A model generated the notes under the pieces. The model did not search any database, was not told the DNA's origin, and worked only from the letters and a program-made list of their open reading frames with translations. 64,000 nt of DNA from contig CALNXK010000097.1 in assembly GCA_942486035.1 (NCBI GenBank), positions 1,922,501-1,986,500 of the forward strand. Reading direction: 5' to 3'. The position numbers and the translations under genes were made by a program. Source of the stretch: Porites lobata (taxonomy: Eukaryota > Cnidaria > Anthozoa > Scleractinia > Poritidae). Of this stretch, positions 44,322-57,800 are shown one piece after another; position 1 is the stretch's first letter; every line of letters starts with the position of its first letter.

Positions 44322-46221
44322 GGCTTACGGTACTTTGCGAAACGAAACGAAACGAAACGAAACGAAATGGTACTTTGCGAAACGGTACTTTGCGAAATGG
44401 TACTTTGCGAAACGGCACTTTGCGAAACGGTTACACAAGCGCCAATGCGCCTAAATTTTTCGCGTTGGCGACCAAGGCCTGAAAATTAGCAGCCTAGAAT
44501 GCTTCATCACACCTCATCTCTAGTACCTAGAATGCTACTGAAAGCTTAAGATTTGTTTCCAAAGAGCAATGTATTACCAGACGCCATCTTGGATTTAGGT
44601 GACTTGGAACGTTGTGTATGAACTATTTCAGTGTCGTCTTTGTAACACGTGTTAATTTTGCGGGCGCATCTTTCACACGCAGACGTGTAAAAAGAGCGTT
44701 TCAGAGCGTTTTTCTTGTAAATTTATTTTTTAATTACTATGAGTACCATATATGAATTACAATCAAAGCAAATCAAACAAAAACATTAACAGTAACAACG
44801 ACAACAAATGGAACAATGACAAATTTAGTAAAACCGTAACAATTCTTCTTTCTGTGGCCCATAGACGATTTTTTGTTTGTTTAAAGACAAATTGGCACAT
44901 AGATTGCATGTTTTAATTTGCTTCAATTATGTTGGATAAGTTAGATCCAAAACTTAACTGTATGTTTTTCGAAATTTGGATTTGGTTTTCTGTAACAAAC
45001 CTTTGTGCAAAATTTAGGCCAATAAATGTGAACAATTTCATTTTAAATTGCTGACTTGTGTTTCTTAGCCTTTTAAACATTAGTTCGCTTTTAGTTCACA
45101 GGGTGTAACATTCCGTGTAGTGCTGAACCGTGTGCTGATATGGGGCCTCCTTACGCCAATCAAACGTTTTTCACACACCCTCGTAAATTATTACTTATCT
45201 TGTTGTCACTAGTGACAACAAAAAAACGCATGTTAGTTGCACAGTTTGTAACCTCGTGGCTAGCGACAAGGCTCATGATGTTTCGCGTCTATGAGAAAAT
45301 AGCTGCCCCTAGTTGTGAACTTCTCCAGGGTGGTTAGTACACAAAGACATGACTGTATTCAAAGCGTACCCATAGAACCCGCTTACATGATGAAAAAACC
45401 CTATGGCCCCCGAGTCTCTTCGTCTTGGAACTCTTGAAAAGACGAAGACTATCAGGCATTGATTGATATTTTTCTTAGGAAACGTTCCAACCTTGAAAAC
45501 GGATAAAACTAAAACTTCCCTTCCCTATTTCGTCCTTGTCTGTGACATCGGCCCATCGAAAATTAGGAATATCGTGAAAGTAACCCTTCGTGAGTGATAA
45601 GGAATCGAGAAGAGGTATCTTGAAAGCCATGCTGGGCTTCAAAATAAGAAGCGCTGAAGAACACTGTTGTAAATAATGTTTGCTAGCACATGGGCAGACG
45701 CCGATCTCACATGCATGACCCCAAAGCGCGGGAAAATTTCTCACGCAATGCCTCGCGTGACGAAAGAAAGACAAACATCATTCGCAAAGTATCATTTAGC
45801 AAATTACCAAAATCAATTTTTTTGTTTGATTTGCTTTAATTGTAATTCATATACGGTACTCATAGTAACTAAGAAACAAATTTACAAGAAAAACGCTCTG
45901 AAACGCTCTTTTTACATGTTTGCGTGTGAAAGATGCGCCCGAAAAATTTACACGTGTTACACAGAGGACACTAAAATGGTTCATACACAACATTCAAGTC
46001 ACCTTAATCCAAGATGGCGTCTGGTAATACATGCTGCTCTTAGGAAACAGACTTAACGAGGAAATTTGCTCCAGGTTTATCTTTACAAATCTTCAGCTTT
46101 CAGTGGAATTCTAGGTACCCTAGATAAGGTGTGATGAAGCATTGTGTTGTAACCGTTTCGCAAAGTACCGTTTCGCAAAGTACCATTTCGTTTCGTTTCG
46201 TTTCGCAAAGTACTGTAAGCC
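44322..46221. mobile_element. Pack-MULE-like element: about 400-460-bp TIRs, 9-bp TSD, captured gene piece
   Basis: TATTTTTCT occurs immediately before (44313-44321) and after (46222-46230). The ends GGCTTACGGTACTTTGCG and CGCAAAGTACTGTAAGCC are inverted. Similarity continues inward through GAAACG/CGTTTC runs, CGCCATCTTGGATT, GCGCATCTTTCACACGC and GAGTACCATATATGAATTAC to about 44784 on the left and 45817 on the right. A 9-bp duplication with very long TIRs is the hallmark of Mutator-like elements. The 1.0-kb middle carries a protein-kinase-like fragment and no MULE transposase. Confidence 0.85.
45475..45630 (-). pseudogene. captured protein-kinase N-terminal fragment
   Basis: From ATG at 45630 the minus strand reads MAFKIPLLDSLSLTKGYFHD and then WADVTDKDEIGKGSFSFIRF. 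The DEIGKGSFSFI part matches a kinase glycine-rich ATP loop (hG-G-S-F) and the preceding W..V..KDEIG is typical of the lead-in. A donor-like CAAG|GTTGGA follows near 45486. No catalytic loop or activation segment lies in the element, so only a first-exon piece is present. The frame is open further upstream to 45774. The source gene is not in this window. Confidence 0.55.
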
Positions 46222-46230
46222 TATTTTTCT

Positions 46231-47559
46231 GCCATAAACAGTGTAAACATGCGGAGATTAAGCATCTAAATATAGTTTTTCCAGCAACAAAGTACACGCT
46301 AAGTCATATTAACAAATCAAAGCCCAAAAATGTCTGTCCCTCTTTGTTGAATCCGTCATAAGAAACTTGATCTAAACAACAAAAACGTTTTGGATAGCAT
46401 TGTAATATGCTCTTCGATCAACAGTTGAATGTTATCGAGTGTTAGATTCACAATCAAAGTCGAATTTTGACACAAAAACGGGACACACATTTGACAAAAC
46501 TGTCGCTTCCGTGCTACTCGGTACAAGCTAATTTATATACCAAACCAAAGCCCAATAATTTTTCTTCCACTACTTTATAATTTCTTTTTGTACCGAGTTG
46601 CACGGAACATGCAGTAAACAAAAGAGTAAAAATTACCCACCTTTTCGGCATGTCTTCACATGCAAACCAGCGATCTGAACGTCAAAAACACTGAATCAGA
46701 CCATGCCAATGCGATTTTTCGCCAGTTTCAGGACGCTATATTCTCTAGAGAACACACTTCCGTCAAAACTTTGACCAAAATAATTTTTGATCTCTTACAG
46801 TGGCAAGAAATTGCAACGCTGTCACTGCCAAAAAAAGCTACCATTGCTTCTCTCATCTGAACAACAATTCGCGGGCATTTTCGCCTCGGAGCCAATGACA
46901 TTACCCGAAATAGATCACGTGTCAATTTTAGTAGAGCATGCGCAGAGATTTTTCGCCGGTGAAGCCGGAACAGGAATCAAGATGCCCCACATGCGCAGAA
47001 ACATGTCACAGACACATAATATTTTCTAGAAAAAGTTTGTTGCGTGATCAATAAATGACAATTTTGTACTGCAAAACTAAGTGCAAATTATTCTAGCGGT
47101 GCTTTTTTTCGGAATATTCATTTGATGAAAATTATGCTTGTAATGAGGAATTATGCCAAAAATTATGCTAGCACAATTTATCAAGACCTACTTACCTTGT
47201 ATCTTTTCGATCTAGAAAATATTTTAAGTGATTTAGAGGGGAGTCTTCGTTTTCTGCATTTTGGGGTTGGGGGGGGGGGTGTAGAAAACGAAGACCCTGA
47301 TCAAATTCATTGATAATTGAAGATCTTGTCATTTCTTACATATCTCAGGTCGAGATAGCCAATTCGAGGTATTTATAAGGGACTTTGAGGGAGGGGGGTC
47401 AACGTATTTGGGTCTTTGGTCTTAGGCCTTCATTTTCTACGCACACGTCCACACGTATGGTACTTTTTGAAGTGAACCTGGCACCTAGGGAAAAAAAAAG
47501 CCAGTCAAACGCAATATTTACATAAGAAAGAGAACAAATACCACACGAATAAATAAAGA
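46231..47559. other. intergenic DNA, no gene supported
   Basis: Contains a G tract near 47269 and paired GAAAACGAAGACTC-like motifs around it (about 47240-47300), suggesting a small fold-back. No coding exon is seen. Confidence 0.45.
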
Positions 47560-49190
47560 ACTACAAGAATTTGCAACTGACTTCGAAGTAGGGAAGAACG
47601 AATCCGTGGATGCAAAGTGGAACATGTTTCAACAAAGGCTTACTGGCATAATGGATTCCTGCATACCGCACAAGTACCTCATGCCATAAGCTACCCTGGT
47701 TTCTCCGCAGTTTGAGGAGACAGACCAAGAAAAAGCAACGGTTATACAACAGGGCGAAGAAATCTGAAAGGCAGTCTGATTGGAATGAGTTCAAATTAGC
47801 CAGGAAACAATTACACATTCCAAGAACTTTAATCGGTCCAGAAACAGTTATCTTTCTGACCTTCTCGACGACTCCATAAACCAAAACCCCAAGGTTTTCT
47901 GGTCACATAAAAAAAACTAAGAAAAGAGGGGACAGATGTTCAAGACCATAAAGTTGGAAATGAAGTGTTTACTGAGCCGAGAGCTAAGGCTGAAGTGCTA
48001 AACAGCCAGTTGTCCAGTGTTTTTAACACAGACAAAGCCAATGGCCCAGATGGAATTCCCCCCTGGTTTTTAAAAGAGATTCATTGCCCAGTAAATTTCA
48101 AAGGTTCTTGCTGATATCTATTAAGACTGTATCAATATCAGAACTATGCCCAGCCAATGAAAACAAGCAACGTATTTGCCATTCACAAGAAAGGAAATAA
48201 ATCGGATTCATCAAACTATAGGTCCGTATTACTTAATTAAATCGCTTCAAAAGTACTTGTCTTGAGCACATTGTGCACAGCCATGTTATGAGGCACCTGT
48301 CGCAATATGGAGTGCTCACTGATTACCAACATGGCTTTAAGGCGAAACGATCAACAGAAGCACAGCTCATATGTACCATTCATGACATAGAAAGTGCTAT
48401 TCAGTCTAACAAAACAATTCACGCCGGAATCCTTGACTTTTCAAAAGCGTTTGACAAAGTTCTCTATCGTCGTTGTTTGACGAAACTTGACTGTTAAGTT
48501 ACGGAATTCGTGGCTTGTTTCGAACACAGCGTACCCAATCAGTAGTAATTGAGGGGGGCATCATCTGCTCCTGTAGTCACGACATTTGGCGTTCCCCAGG
48601 GAACGGTCTTAGGACCGTTTAGTTACTGTTCTTATTGTATATAAATGATTTACCTAATGGTCTTAACTCGCTAGCGTTAGACTTTCATGATTCATTGTTA
48701 TATTATGGAACAATCTGTTGTGATGAAGATGTAGCTGATCTTCAGGATGATCTATATAGATTAGAAGCTTGGCAACAAAAGTGGAAGATGGAATTCAGTC
48801 TTTCTAAGGGTAAGATCATGTGCTTTACAACCAAGAAAGATACACCAAAGCGGGAATACACAGTTTGTGGAGAATTTCTAGAAGAAGTGGATTCTCACCC
48901 TTATCTGGGAGTGGTGCTTTATAAGAAAATGAGGTGGTCCCCACCCATCGAAGTAATCTCACCTAGGGCAAATAAAGTCTTAGGACTTATTAAACGCACT
49001 CTGTGGAACTGTCCAAAGTCCGTGAGAGAAACTGCGTACACGACACTTGTGAGACCAAAGCTCCAGTAGGCCTGAAGTGCATGGGACCCGCATTTCTAGA
49101 AAGATAAAGCCGCTCTAGTAAGGTTACAACGCAAAGCGGCTCGCTTTGTCACGGGAAATTACGAACGAGCGTGACGGGAATGCTGCAAGA
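47560..49190 (+). mobile_element. degraded non-LTR retrotransposon, reverse transcriptase region
   Basis: The plus strand shows a CR1/Jockey-like RT in broken frames. An upstream part (47560-48240) has many stops. At 48273-48497 there is DYQHGFKAKRSTEAQL and GILDFSKAFDKV (palm motif A region). Near 48580 comes TFGVPQGTVLGP. From 48635 to 49069 come LYINDLPNGLNSL, then LEAWQQKWKMEFSLSKGKIM, HPYLGVVL and ANKVLGLIKRTL. After a stop, LQRKAARFVTGNYER follows. The active-site xADD motif is damaged (FHDS, one Asp codon lost). The 5' endonuclease part is absent. The element is dead. Confidence 0.9.
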
Positions 49191-49692
49191 CCTAATCAAA
49201 ATTGCTTTTTGCCCGTAAATTGACATTTCGATATGGAAAACTGTACAAACTATCGATAATTTACCGTAAGAGTAATATTACAAAGTTTTGTGCCAACCGA
49301 AGCAAAAGATAAGGACTTAGATAAGGAGGCTAGTTGTTACAAGCCCAGCAGAGCTCCATGTTAAGCCAAAGCGCAAAACGCAAAGTAAGGGGGATGGCGA
49401 ATTTTGAAATTAAAGACGACCAAGAGCGAAATATTCTTAATTCAACATACGCAGCAGCGTATACTAGTCACCCCAGAGTGTTGTAGTGTGGATGAAAATA
49501 CTTGTCACGTGACTTTTTAAATTGCAAACCCCAACCTGCGGCCACTACTAACCCTAACTGTTGAACTTACTCACTTGGAGGTCAAAACACCAACATTTAT
49601 TTTGTAACCCCAAGAAAGCCCCTCGGTTAGAGTCTAGATGGGCCTTATATTTTTTGGGAGTGTCAAATACCTAGGTCACGTCAGGAGCAAAA

Positions 49693-49739
49693 CTAGCCTC
49701 CCACGCAGGCGTTTTTAAAAACGCTGCGTCGGAGGCTAG
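49693..49739. repeat. 47-bp perfect-type hairpin, CTAGCCTCC ends
   Basis: CTAGCCTCCCACGCAGGCGT pairs with ACGCTGCGTCGGAGGCTAG around TTTTAAA. It lies inside the sequence that interrupts the LINE. Confidence 0.85.
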
Positions 49740-50086
49740 GAGCCCACAACCCGGAGCGAGCAACTTCCATGCGTTCTTGTCACGGCGTTTTTGCACGAAA
49801 AAGTTTATTTTTAGAACGGTTTTGGCGCGAAATTTGAATATCTTTGTATTTCTACAAACAAGTCAGCAAAACCTACAGACCTCAAAATGATATTATTTGC
49901 CTTTTAATAACATTTAGTTTTCCTGTTTGATATCTTATACTTCGAATGCGCTCAAAGACATGGTGGAGATTGTATTTTCGCGGAAAAAAGGTGCCCTAAA
50001 ATGTGTCTAAAAATAAACTGGTCCGTAAAAGCGCCGTAACATAGGTCTAGTATGGGAGTTGCCCGCTCCGGGTTGTGGGATCCTGG
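49736..50086. repeat. 350-bp inverted-repeat element
   Basis: Left AGCCCACAACCCGGAGCGAG and right GCTCCGGGTTGTGGGATCC are inverted; further inside, AAGTTTATTTTTAGAACG pairs with a mirrored TAAAAATAAACTGG block. Together with 49693-49739 and the unassigned DNA from about 49200, it separates the LINE body from its 3' end. Confidence 0.75.
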
Positions 50087-50140
50087 TCACGTGACACAAA
50101 TCGTTCCCTTGAAGTGTGACACACTTGAAACATGAATGAG

Positions 50141-50400
50141 AAGACACACAAGGCTGTCCGTTATGTATAAGATGTACCGTGGTTTCCTAGATGGGAAATG
50201 AGAGGACCATTTGATTCCAAATAGAGAAAGGAGAACACCAGAAAGCCATGATTTTAACTTTTTTATTGTACCGAAAGGACATAAGTAAGGAGTATTTTTA
50301 GATTTTCCCTCTTTCCCGAGACAATAACTGAATGGAACAGACTCTCAAAAGAAACTGTCATAAGCCAATCTCAATTTTAGGTTTTCTTTTATCAGGGGAA
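50141..50400 (+). mobile_element. 3' coding remnant of the interrupted LINE
   Basis: Reads RRHTRLSVMYKMYRGF, then in another frame IPNRERRTP and FFIVPKG, then PETITEWNRLSKETV. This order (R..RL..MYK, FI.P, FP.TI.EWN.L) is the standard C-terminus of CR1/Rex-type RT proteins, so it continues the element that breaks off near 49190. Confidence 0.7.
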
Positions 50401-53400
50401 ACCAATGGCAATTTCCTCCTTAACACATCGAAAGCACTTTTTAGGCTCAAACTCTTATATTACGCTTGGGTCACCTGTGATCTTGGTCTGGAATCGGGTT
50501 TGGCTTTTGAGTAAACTACCGGAGTGTATGATGGTATTTATCGTTTCAATTCAAAATGAATAAGAGAGAAAGAGAAATGTGCAAATGCCTTCTAATGTAG
50601 GTAGACTTACCACAAGTCGACCTCACGACTTTCTAAGGGCGGTCTGAAAATGGATATGGATTTTATAGGCCTGGGGTGCTTACCATTTACACAAACAAAG
50701 CGGGTGGAAATCGTGTGCAAAAAAACAAAAAACTATAAAATTTAACGTGGTGGGAGAACGACTCTTTACAATGAGTGTGCAAATCAGCTAAACAGACTAG
50801 AAAGAGTGCAAAAATTGCATCCCTTCAAATCACAGCCCATGTTTTCTGAGGCTCCCCAAACGGAATGACGCCAGCCGTTTGATTAACCATCCAGAATTTC
50901 CGGATTTCCCAAGCAAATGGTAAGTACCCGAGGTCTGAAAACCGGTGTGAAAATGACATTTTTTGGTCTGAAGTAGGGTCAGGATTTGGCGAACCGGACG
51001 GCACACCCCCACCAAGAATTCTTAGGATTCCTCCCCCCGCCCCCGTTTCCTATGAACAATCAAATCAACAGCGTGCTACATCTGGCGATCCATTTACGCG
51101 AGCTAGGGCCAATATTCTGCCGGAAGGAGGGTTCAACATACCGAAATGTACTCGCTCGCTCGGTGTGTAGAATTGATCAATCGTTTAGAAAAGCTCGTGT
51201 TCATTTCTAAGAAAGTCAAAACTGAAAGTTAACTCGCGATGAAGAATTTGATTCACATGTGTCTCGCATGATTTTCGGTGTTTACATAGTCTTAGATCGA
51301 TTTATTCGTAGTTATCCTACTAACAAGTTTGGGGATAAGAATAAGTAGCTGATCACCTGCCCATTTTCGTATGTATAGGCATTGAAGAAAGTGAACGTAG
51401 CATCTGAAAACAAAAGAAAACTCAGTTTATCGACAAGCGAACCAAGACAAACGTCAACAGCCGCGATGGCGGTTAGCAAAACAAGTAAAACACACTTCGG
51501 TTAACATATCCGAATGACAGTTCCAAACAAAAATCCTGTTAAGATGATTTAGGAAAACAAATACCTGCCGTCGTTTCTCTCCATAGTTGTAACAAACTTC
51601 TCGAACGTATGTGAAGAGCAGCTCCGGAGCAGGTTGAAAAGGTCCAGTTAGCTCGATGGACAGCCCGAGAGACCGCAAGTTAACTAAGTCGGTCATCAGG
51701 ATGGGTTCCAGTCACTTGAAACTTTCTTGAATCGTTTCAACTTTCCGACTTTAATGAGATGCAAATTAAATTAAAGTTACATTGGGATTTTACTTAGGCG
51801 TTCACACACGCATATTTGGTTAAGTAAAACCTAACAGCTCTTAAGTCTTACTTAAAGCCTAGTGTAGAGACAACCATTCTTTACTAGTAAAGCCTGAAGT
51901 ATTTAAGTAATCCTTGTACTATACGATGTATCCTGGCCACGTATAAGCTAGGGTATCGAGGGGAGGGGTCCTAGTTCAGTTGTTTCCATTTAAAAATCGC
52001 TTTTGTTCCCTTGTTTCCGCTGTTATTCAGAACCTCGTTTCAAGCTAAACCTTTTTCTGTTTCCCCTCAAAACATTGAAAACCACGAACTTTTACTAATG
52101 CTCGTTAATTTGTGTTGTACCTTTCCAACTTACAGACTATCGCAATATCCCATCAATCGTAAGAATAGATCTTAATATTGTTCCCTTATACTGTCAGTTG
52201 TCGTTCTTACGTTATCTGTGCTGACTGATAACCGATTCAGATTCCGAATGTGGAGTGGCCAAAGCAGCTTATGGGCTTTCGCGTTGGTCACTGCCACTTG
52301 CAGTTAACTGGCTTAGCCGTAGGTATGAATATTATATATGTTAAAACAGAAGAACGAGTTAAGGAACTGACCCCAGTTTTTCAAAAGTTGGTTAGCGTTA
52401 TTCACTGGATAAATCACTATCCAGTGGATGTGTCAGGAAAATCAATTGCTTTATCCACTAGATAGTGGTTTATTAGGTGGACAGTGTTATCCACCTTTTG
52501 ACCAACTGGGGCCAGATGGGATATTCATGAAAGGTAAGGTTTGTATTTTTCGTAGAATTGGGTTTAAGTTTTTTTTATTCTAATTAATTAGTTGTGATGT
52601 AAACAAGAGAAAACGTAGTGCCACCACAATCATTATTTACCCTTGCCAATGAAAATTCAGGTTCGCAACAAATCTGGTATCATGGCGGGGCTTTCTCGCG
52701 CGAAGCGCACCAGCGGAGCACCATGGGTAAGAAAATGAAGTAATCTATCCATCCAAGAAAATTTGGTAATCACGTGACCGTACACCAACCGACCGCCCGA
52801 GCGACCGCCCGTCCGCATCACAGGCATACCAATGTAAAATAACTCAATCAACAGGTATGGCAACCCAAATGCAACTCGAGGTTATTTTGGCGGGAAATCG
52901 CATAGCCACGTGCGTCTTGTAAGGCATGGAACAACTAAAGAGTCAATAAAGACGAAAACGAAAAGCGGAAATTGTTTCTGTATCCGTGTTGTCTAAAGTA
53001 TTTAGTTTAGACTAATTGTCATGTCCACAAATTTGGAATATAGAGCAGGAGAAAGACAGAGAAAAAGAGAAAGTAGGCGGTAGGCCAGCGAAGCACAATG
53101 AGAAAAAGGGCGACAAAGGTCTAGAGCGAGAGATAAAAAACAAAGGAGACATTTTTTACTGGAAGAACAACATCAAGATTTTGTAGCGGTGGTGAAAAAA
53201 TGGGAATTGCTAGCGGCCACCAATGCAAGGTGAAAATAAGCGGCAGTGAAAAAAAGTGAACGAGAACACGTACGAGATTTTCTCCATAAAACTTGTAACT
53301 AAGAAGTTTCTGGAAGTTTCACGTTGTAGTAGTGCAAAAAAAAAAACGGCAAAGAAAAGTACAAAAAACTGTGCTGCACGTGCAAAGTTGCTTTTTTTTG

Positions 53401-54895
53401 CTAATTACACCCATTGTTGTTTATCACCATTCTCCAGCGTTGCCTTCGCCGCTTAACATTACACGATTTTATATTTTTTTGAACAGACTATAAATATTAT
53501 CGAGAGCTTCGCTTTTAGCCCTGGCTAAATCTTTATATTAACTATGTTCGTTAGAGACTGGTGGGGGTAAAATAAGTGCTTCAATGTACGAAGATGTCTT
53601 ATGGCTTATTTCATAAATAATTCCATTTTTTCTTGTTCATTGTTAATTTTTCAGTTATGCTGCTACTGACACTTCACATTTCGGTATTTATATCTTTTGT
53701 ATGTCAAAAATTTTCTCGTCGCTTTTCCCACCCATTCCACAAATCAAAAAGATCAACATGCCTATCTTTCCGTTCCGATAATTTACTGCATTATTTACTG
53801 GCAAGAGAAGACGATTAACTTGCACTGACATTCTCCTTAGCTGATCACTGCAAAAACCCTGCTACTATAGTCTTGCTTCTCGCCAAGTTTTACTTAGCAC
53901 TCAGTCACCCAAAATAGAACTAGTTAATAATATTGTACGCATACCCAGTTTAACGACGGTCGAACGCCGCAATTCCCCGTGTATGGTCAAATCAAGCGCC
54001 CTGTAAGAACGTTTAACATGTTTAAAGACAATTAATTATTGGTTTGTCCTTCTTTTCACAGTGTTTTATTCCCGTGATCCCCAAAACAGTTTTATAATCT
54101 GTTGTTCCCTGAGATTTGTTTTCCTTTTCCACCTTTTCTCAGGTAAAAATGGCCAGTTCCCTCAAAGCCCCACATACTGTATCTTCCTGATACAGCTCTT
54201 ATCTCTGTTGCAGACATCCTAAATAACTGCGCTCTGAGGTATTAAACGCTAGCTATGTTCCGAAAAACATCTATCATGTTGCATCATCTTTGAACTTTAT
54301 AGTGTTTAAATAGCATCGTACCCTCTTTCAATTTGAGCAATCAAAAACTTCGAGCGAAGGAACGAGCGGTATACCAAAAAACCTTTCCGTTGAATTTAAA
54401 CTGTACTGAACGCCAGGCCTGGTGTTCTGCTCCATCAGGCTGCTGATTGTCATTCACTGAACTTAACGGACGACTTCGTTTAACCTTGGCTTAAAACCCC
54501 CCGCAATGTTTTAACGCAGCAGCCAACGTTGGCAACCACCGAGTAATAAGCATGATAAAAAGTTCTCGAAAAATCGGAATATGTTTAACTATAGAGAATA
54601 TTTTTTTTCGTTTAAACATTAAGGATGAAGGTTGTCGATGCCTCCTTATTTTTGTACACAAACGCAAGTTGCACAACGATTATTTAAGAAAAGATAAGAT
54701 TTCGAAAACAATAGATTTGGCGAATGGAATGACGTCGACGAATAGTCGTAGATTATCAATATCAGTAATTACACAAGTAAGAGTTTCATGGACAGTACCG
54801 CTCAAATGAACACATGGTTTGAAAGTGTACCCCTTTACTTTTAAAACACTGTATGTTCAATTGACAAACGTTTAAAGTTAGAAGAAAACAAAATC
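50401..54895. other. intergenic DNA with small repeats, no gene supported
   Basis: Apart from the MITE at 52367-52515 I see AT-rich DNA with short unsupported frames. The stretch 51454-51696 has an open minus-strand frame with no family likeness. Confidence 0.45.
52367..52515. repeat. fold-back MITE with CTGRCCCCAG ends
   Basis: CTGACCCCAGTTTTTCAAAA and TTTTGACCAACTGGGGCCAG are inverted, and the interior motifs CACTGGATAAATCACTATCC and GGATAAC/GTTATCC also pair. 149 bp. Confidence 0.8.
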
Positions 54896-57800
54896 ATGAA
54901 CAGAGCTGGTTATTGCTGGCGTTGCGAAGCACCCTGTACACAACATTGTTCACGATGTGGGATGGCGTATTACTGCTCCAAGAGATGTCAGCAACAAGAC
55001 AAGTGGCGACATAAACCCGACTGCGATGGAGCAGCGTTGAAAATGCAGTGCTCCGGCTGCAACGCTAAACAGGAGGGAATGTTGAAGTGCACCAACTGTT
55101 TGAACTCCTACTATTGCAACGCAGAATGTCAGAGAAGTGACTGGGAGAGACACAAGACTTTCTGTCAGGAGGCTGTTGACAAAACGTTGGTATTAGCTGG
55201 AGATATGAAGGAATTACTTGAGATCAAAAAGGATAACCCCGGCCTTCGATTTACTTATTATTGGGGGAATATGCCTGCTGTTGACCTGCTCAACTTGTCA
55301 ATGAATGAAGGGGAAGAGTATTCCAATCCACTGGCATTGTTGCTTTGCGGAGTCGGTAATCCAAGGAATGTTTTACTTACGATTGCTTCGCTGCCTGATG
55401 TTTACACTCAACATGTGAGTTTCGTTTTGAATGACATCTGTCCTTGTACATTGGCAAGAACAGTTCTGCTTCTATACATATTATACAAAGGTATTTTGGA
55501 TTGTTCGTTGTCTATTTTTTAACAGATCTACTTGTATGCGTACTTGTCTGACAGTGTCCCTTAGCGCCATTAAACAATGTTATTTTCAAATTATGAGATT
55601 GACATGACAGTCATTGACATTCTTGACAGCCAGTTGAACTGCCTCTATCTAACCTCCACTTCCTTCTGATACATTCTCCTCACTTCATATCAATATCCGT
55701 GGTCTACCAAAACACTTTGATGACTTATCAGAATTTCCTCTTACATTAAACAGGTCTTTCTCCGTTATTGCTGTTTCTGAAACGTGGTTACATAGGTCTA
55801 ATTCTAATTTATTCCATTTTCCAGGCTATCATTTTATCTTTAGTCACAGATAACATAAGGCGGGTGGCGGGGTTGATCTTTATATTCAGTCTCACCTAAA
55901 ATTTAAGCTTAGAACTAATCTCCAATCTTCTAAAAATACACTGTAAGAATCAGTCCTTGTGGAAATACAACCGCATAGGAAGAATATCATTGTTGGCTAA
56001 TTTAATCGACCCCCTAATGCCTCGGTTGCTGATTTTAAAAAATCTCTCGATGGCATCTTATCAACTATCAGCTTTGAGAATAAGCTATCTTATCTCATGA
56101 GTGATTTTAATATCAATATCCTTAACTCGTAATCCCACCACTCTTCTAATGAGTTCATCAATCTTATGATTTTTAATAGTCTATATCTTTTGATTTCTAA
56201 GCCAACTCGCATAACCTCCTCAACTGCAACTCTGGTTGATAAAATTTTCACAAACAATCTTGAACACAGCATGAACAGTGGCATTCTCTACACTGATTTA
56301 TCTAATCATCTCCCAATTTTTCAAGTCACTCATCTAAAATTAGATGCTGAATCATTTCGCCAAAAGAGATTGGCACGCCTCATTAACTCTGCAACAATTG
56401 CAGCATTCAGGTCTAGGTTGGAAACCACTGAATGGTCCCTAATCTATAACTCTGACTCTACCATTGATTCCTACGATACACTCTCTAGTCTTCTTATTTC
56501 AGGATATCATAAGTCATTTCCACTTAAACTTGTATACCCTGAATCGCGCGTTCTTCAAAACCCTGGTTTTCAAAAGGTCTCTGTATCCTGTAACAGGAAG
56601 AATTCTCTTTATTAAACAATTCCAAATAAACCCTACATCAATTATTGTAGTTTAATATGGGCATCTACATATGCTTATTACGTAGAACCACTTTATATAC
56701 TTCAAAAGAAAGTCATTCGTATAATTACGTTTGCTCCTTCGCGCACACCCCCTAAGGCCCTTTTTTCTAAGCATAATATCCTTCCACTCCACTCTTACTA
56801 TCTATAAATTCCATGTTGCTTGTTTTGTATTTTCACATTTTAATAGCATTTTACCTACTCCTGTTTCCTCGATCCTACATTTTAATTCTGAATATCACGA
56901 TTATATGACTGTTCACGTTTTAATCTGCATAAAATCTGTCATAAGTATCAATTTGCCATCACTTGGCAAGCTCCGATTATTTGGAATGATATTCCGTTAA
57001 CTGTGCGCAATAGCCTTACAATAAGTAACTTTAAAAAAAAAGTTAAGACTGCATTTTTTGAGTACTTGAATTAGCCTATGCATAAATTGTTGAAGGGCCA
57101 TAGAATTTATATTTAAGTTTATAGTTTTATCTAACCTCTTGTCACCAATGTTGTATACCTTGTGGGACTATACTAGGTGTATTTGTTTGTATGGTTTATA
57201 GGAATTTATTAAAAACTGAATCATTGGATAATGCAATTCTAGCATTTTGATTGGCTTAGCCGTTATGGTATATGAGCTATTATACCATGCTCTCCATATG
57301 TGGTCGGTGTACGCGTCGGTTTAAAATTGGAAGCTAGCTGAGAATTTTTTTCGCAAAGGATAGAACGGCGCCCGAAGCAAATCGTTTTAATTCATTTCTT
57401 AGAATACTAGAAATGCAGTTTCGTCGAAAGAAAAAAGACAAAAACAGACAAAAAAGCCACAAGAGCTTGTTTGAAAGTTTCTCGAAAAACATATGAAAAT
57501 ACATGGAAATAAAGTACCATGACCAGCTACGAAAGAAGAAAAGTGTTGTTTCTCCATGGTCGCGAAGCCATTCGCCGATCGAGTCACTCGCCGATAGATA
57601 ACTGCGGCTTGTTTATCCGACATCAAGAATATAAATCACAAGTAACCAGCTACAAATACAGGCTATGCAGCCATTCACTAGAGCAATCGAGGCGGCAGTA
57701 TAGCTTCTTTTCTCGTTCAGCAAAACCAGCTTGTGGCTTCAAACAACTTCATAACAAGCGACCGAGGTAAAAATTTTTCTCCGTTGTTCTTACTTTTATA

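Noticed and set aside
47561..47884. 107-codon minus-strand gene
   Set aside because: Antisense of the degraded LINE coding region.
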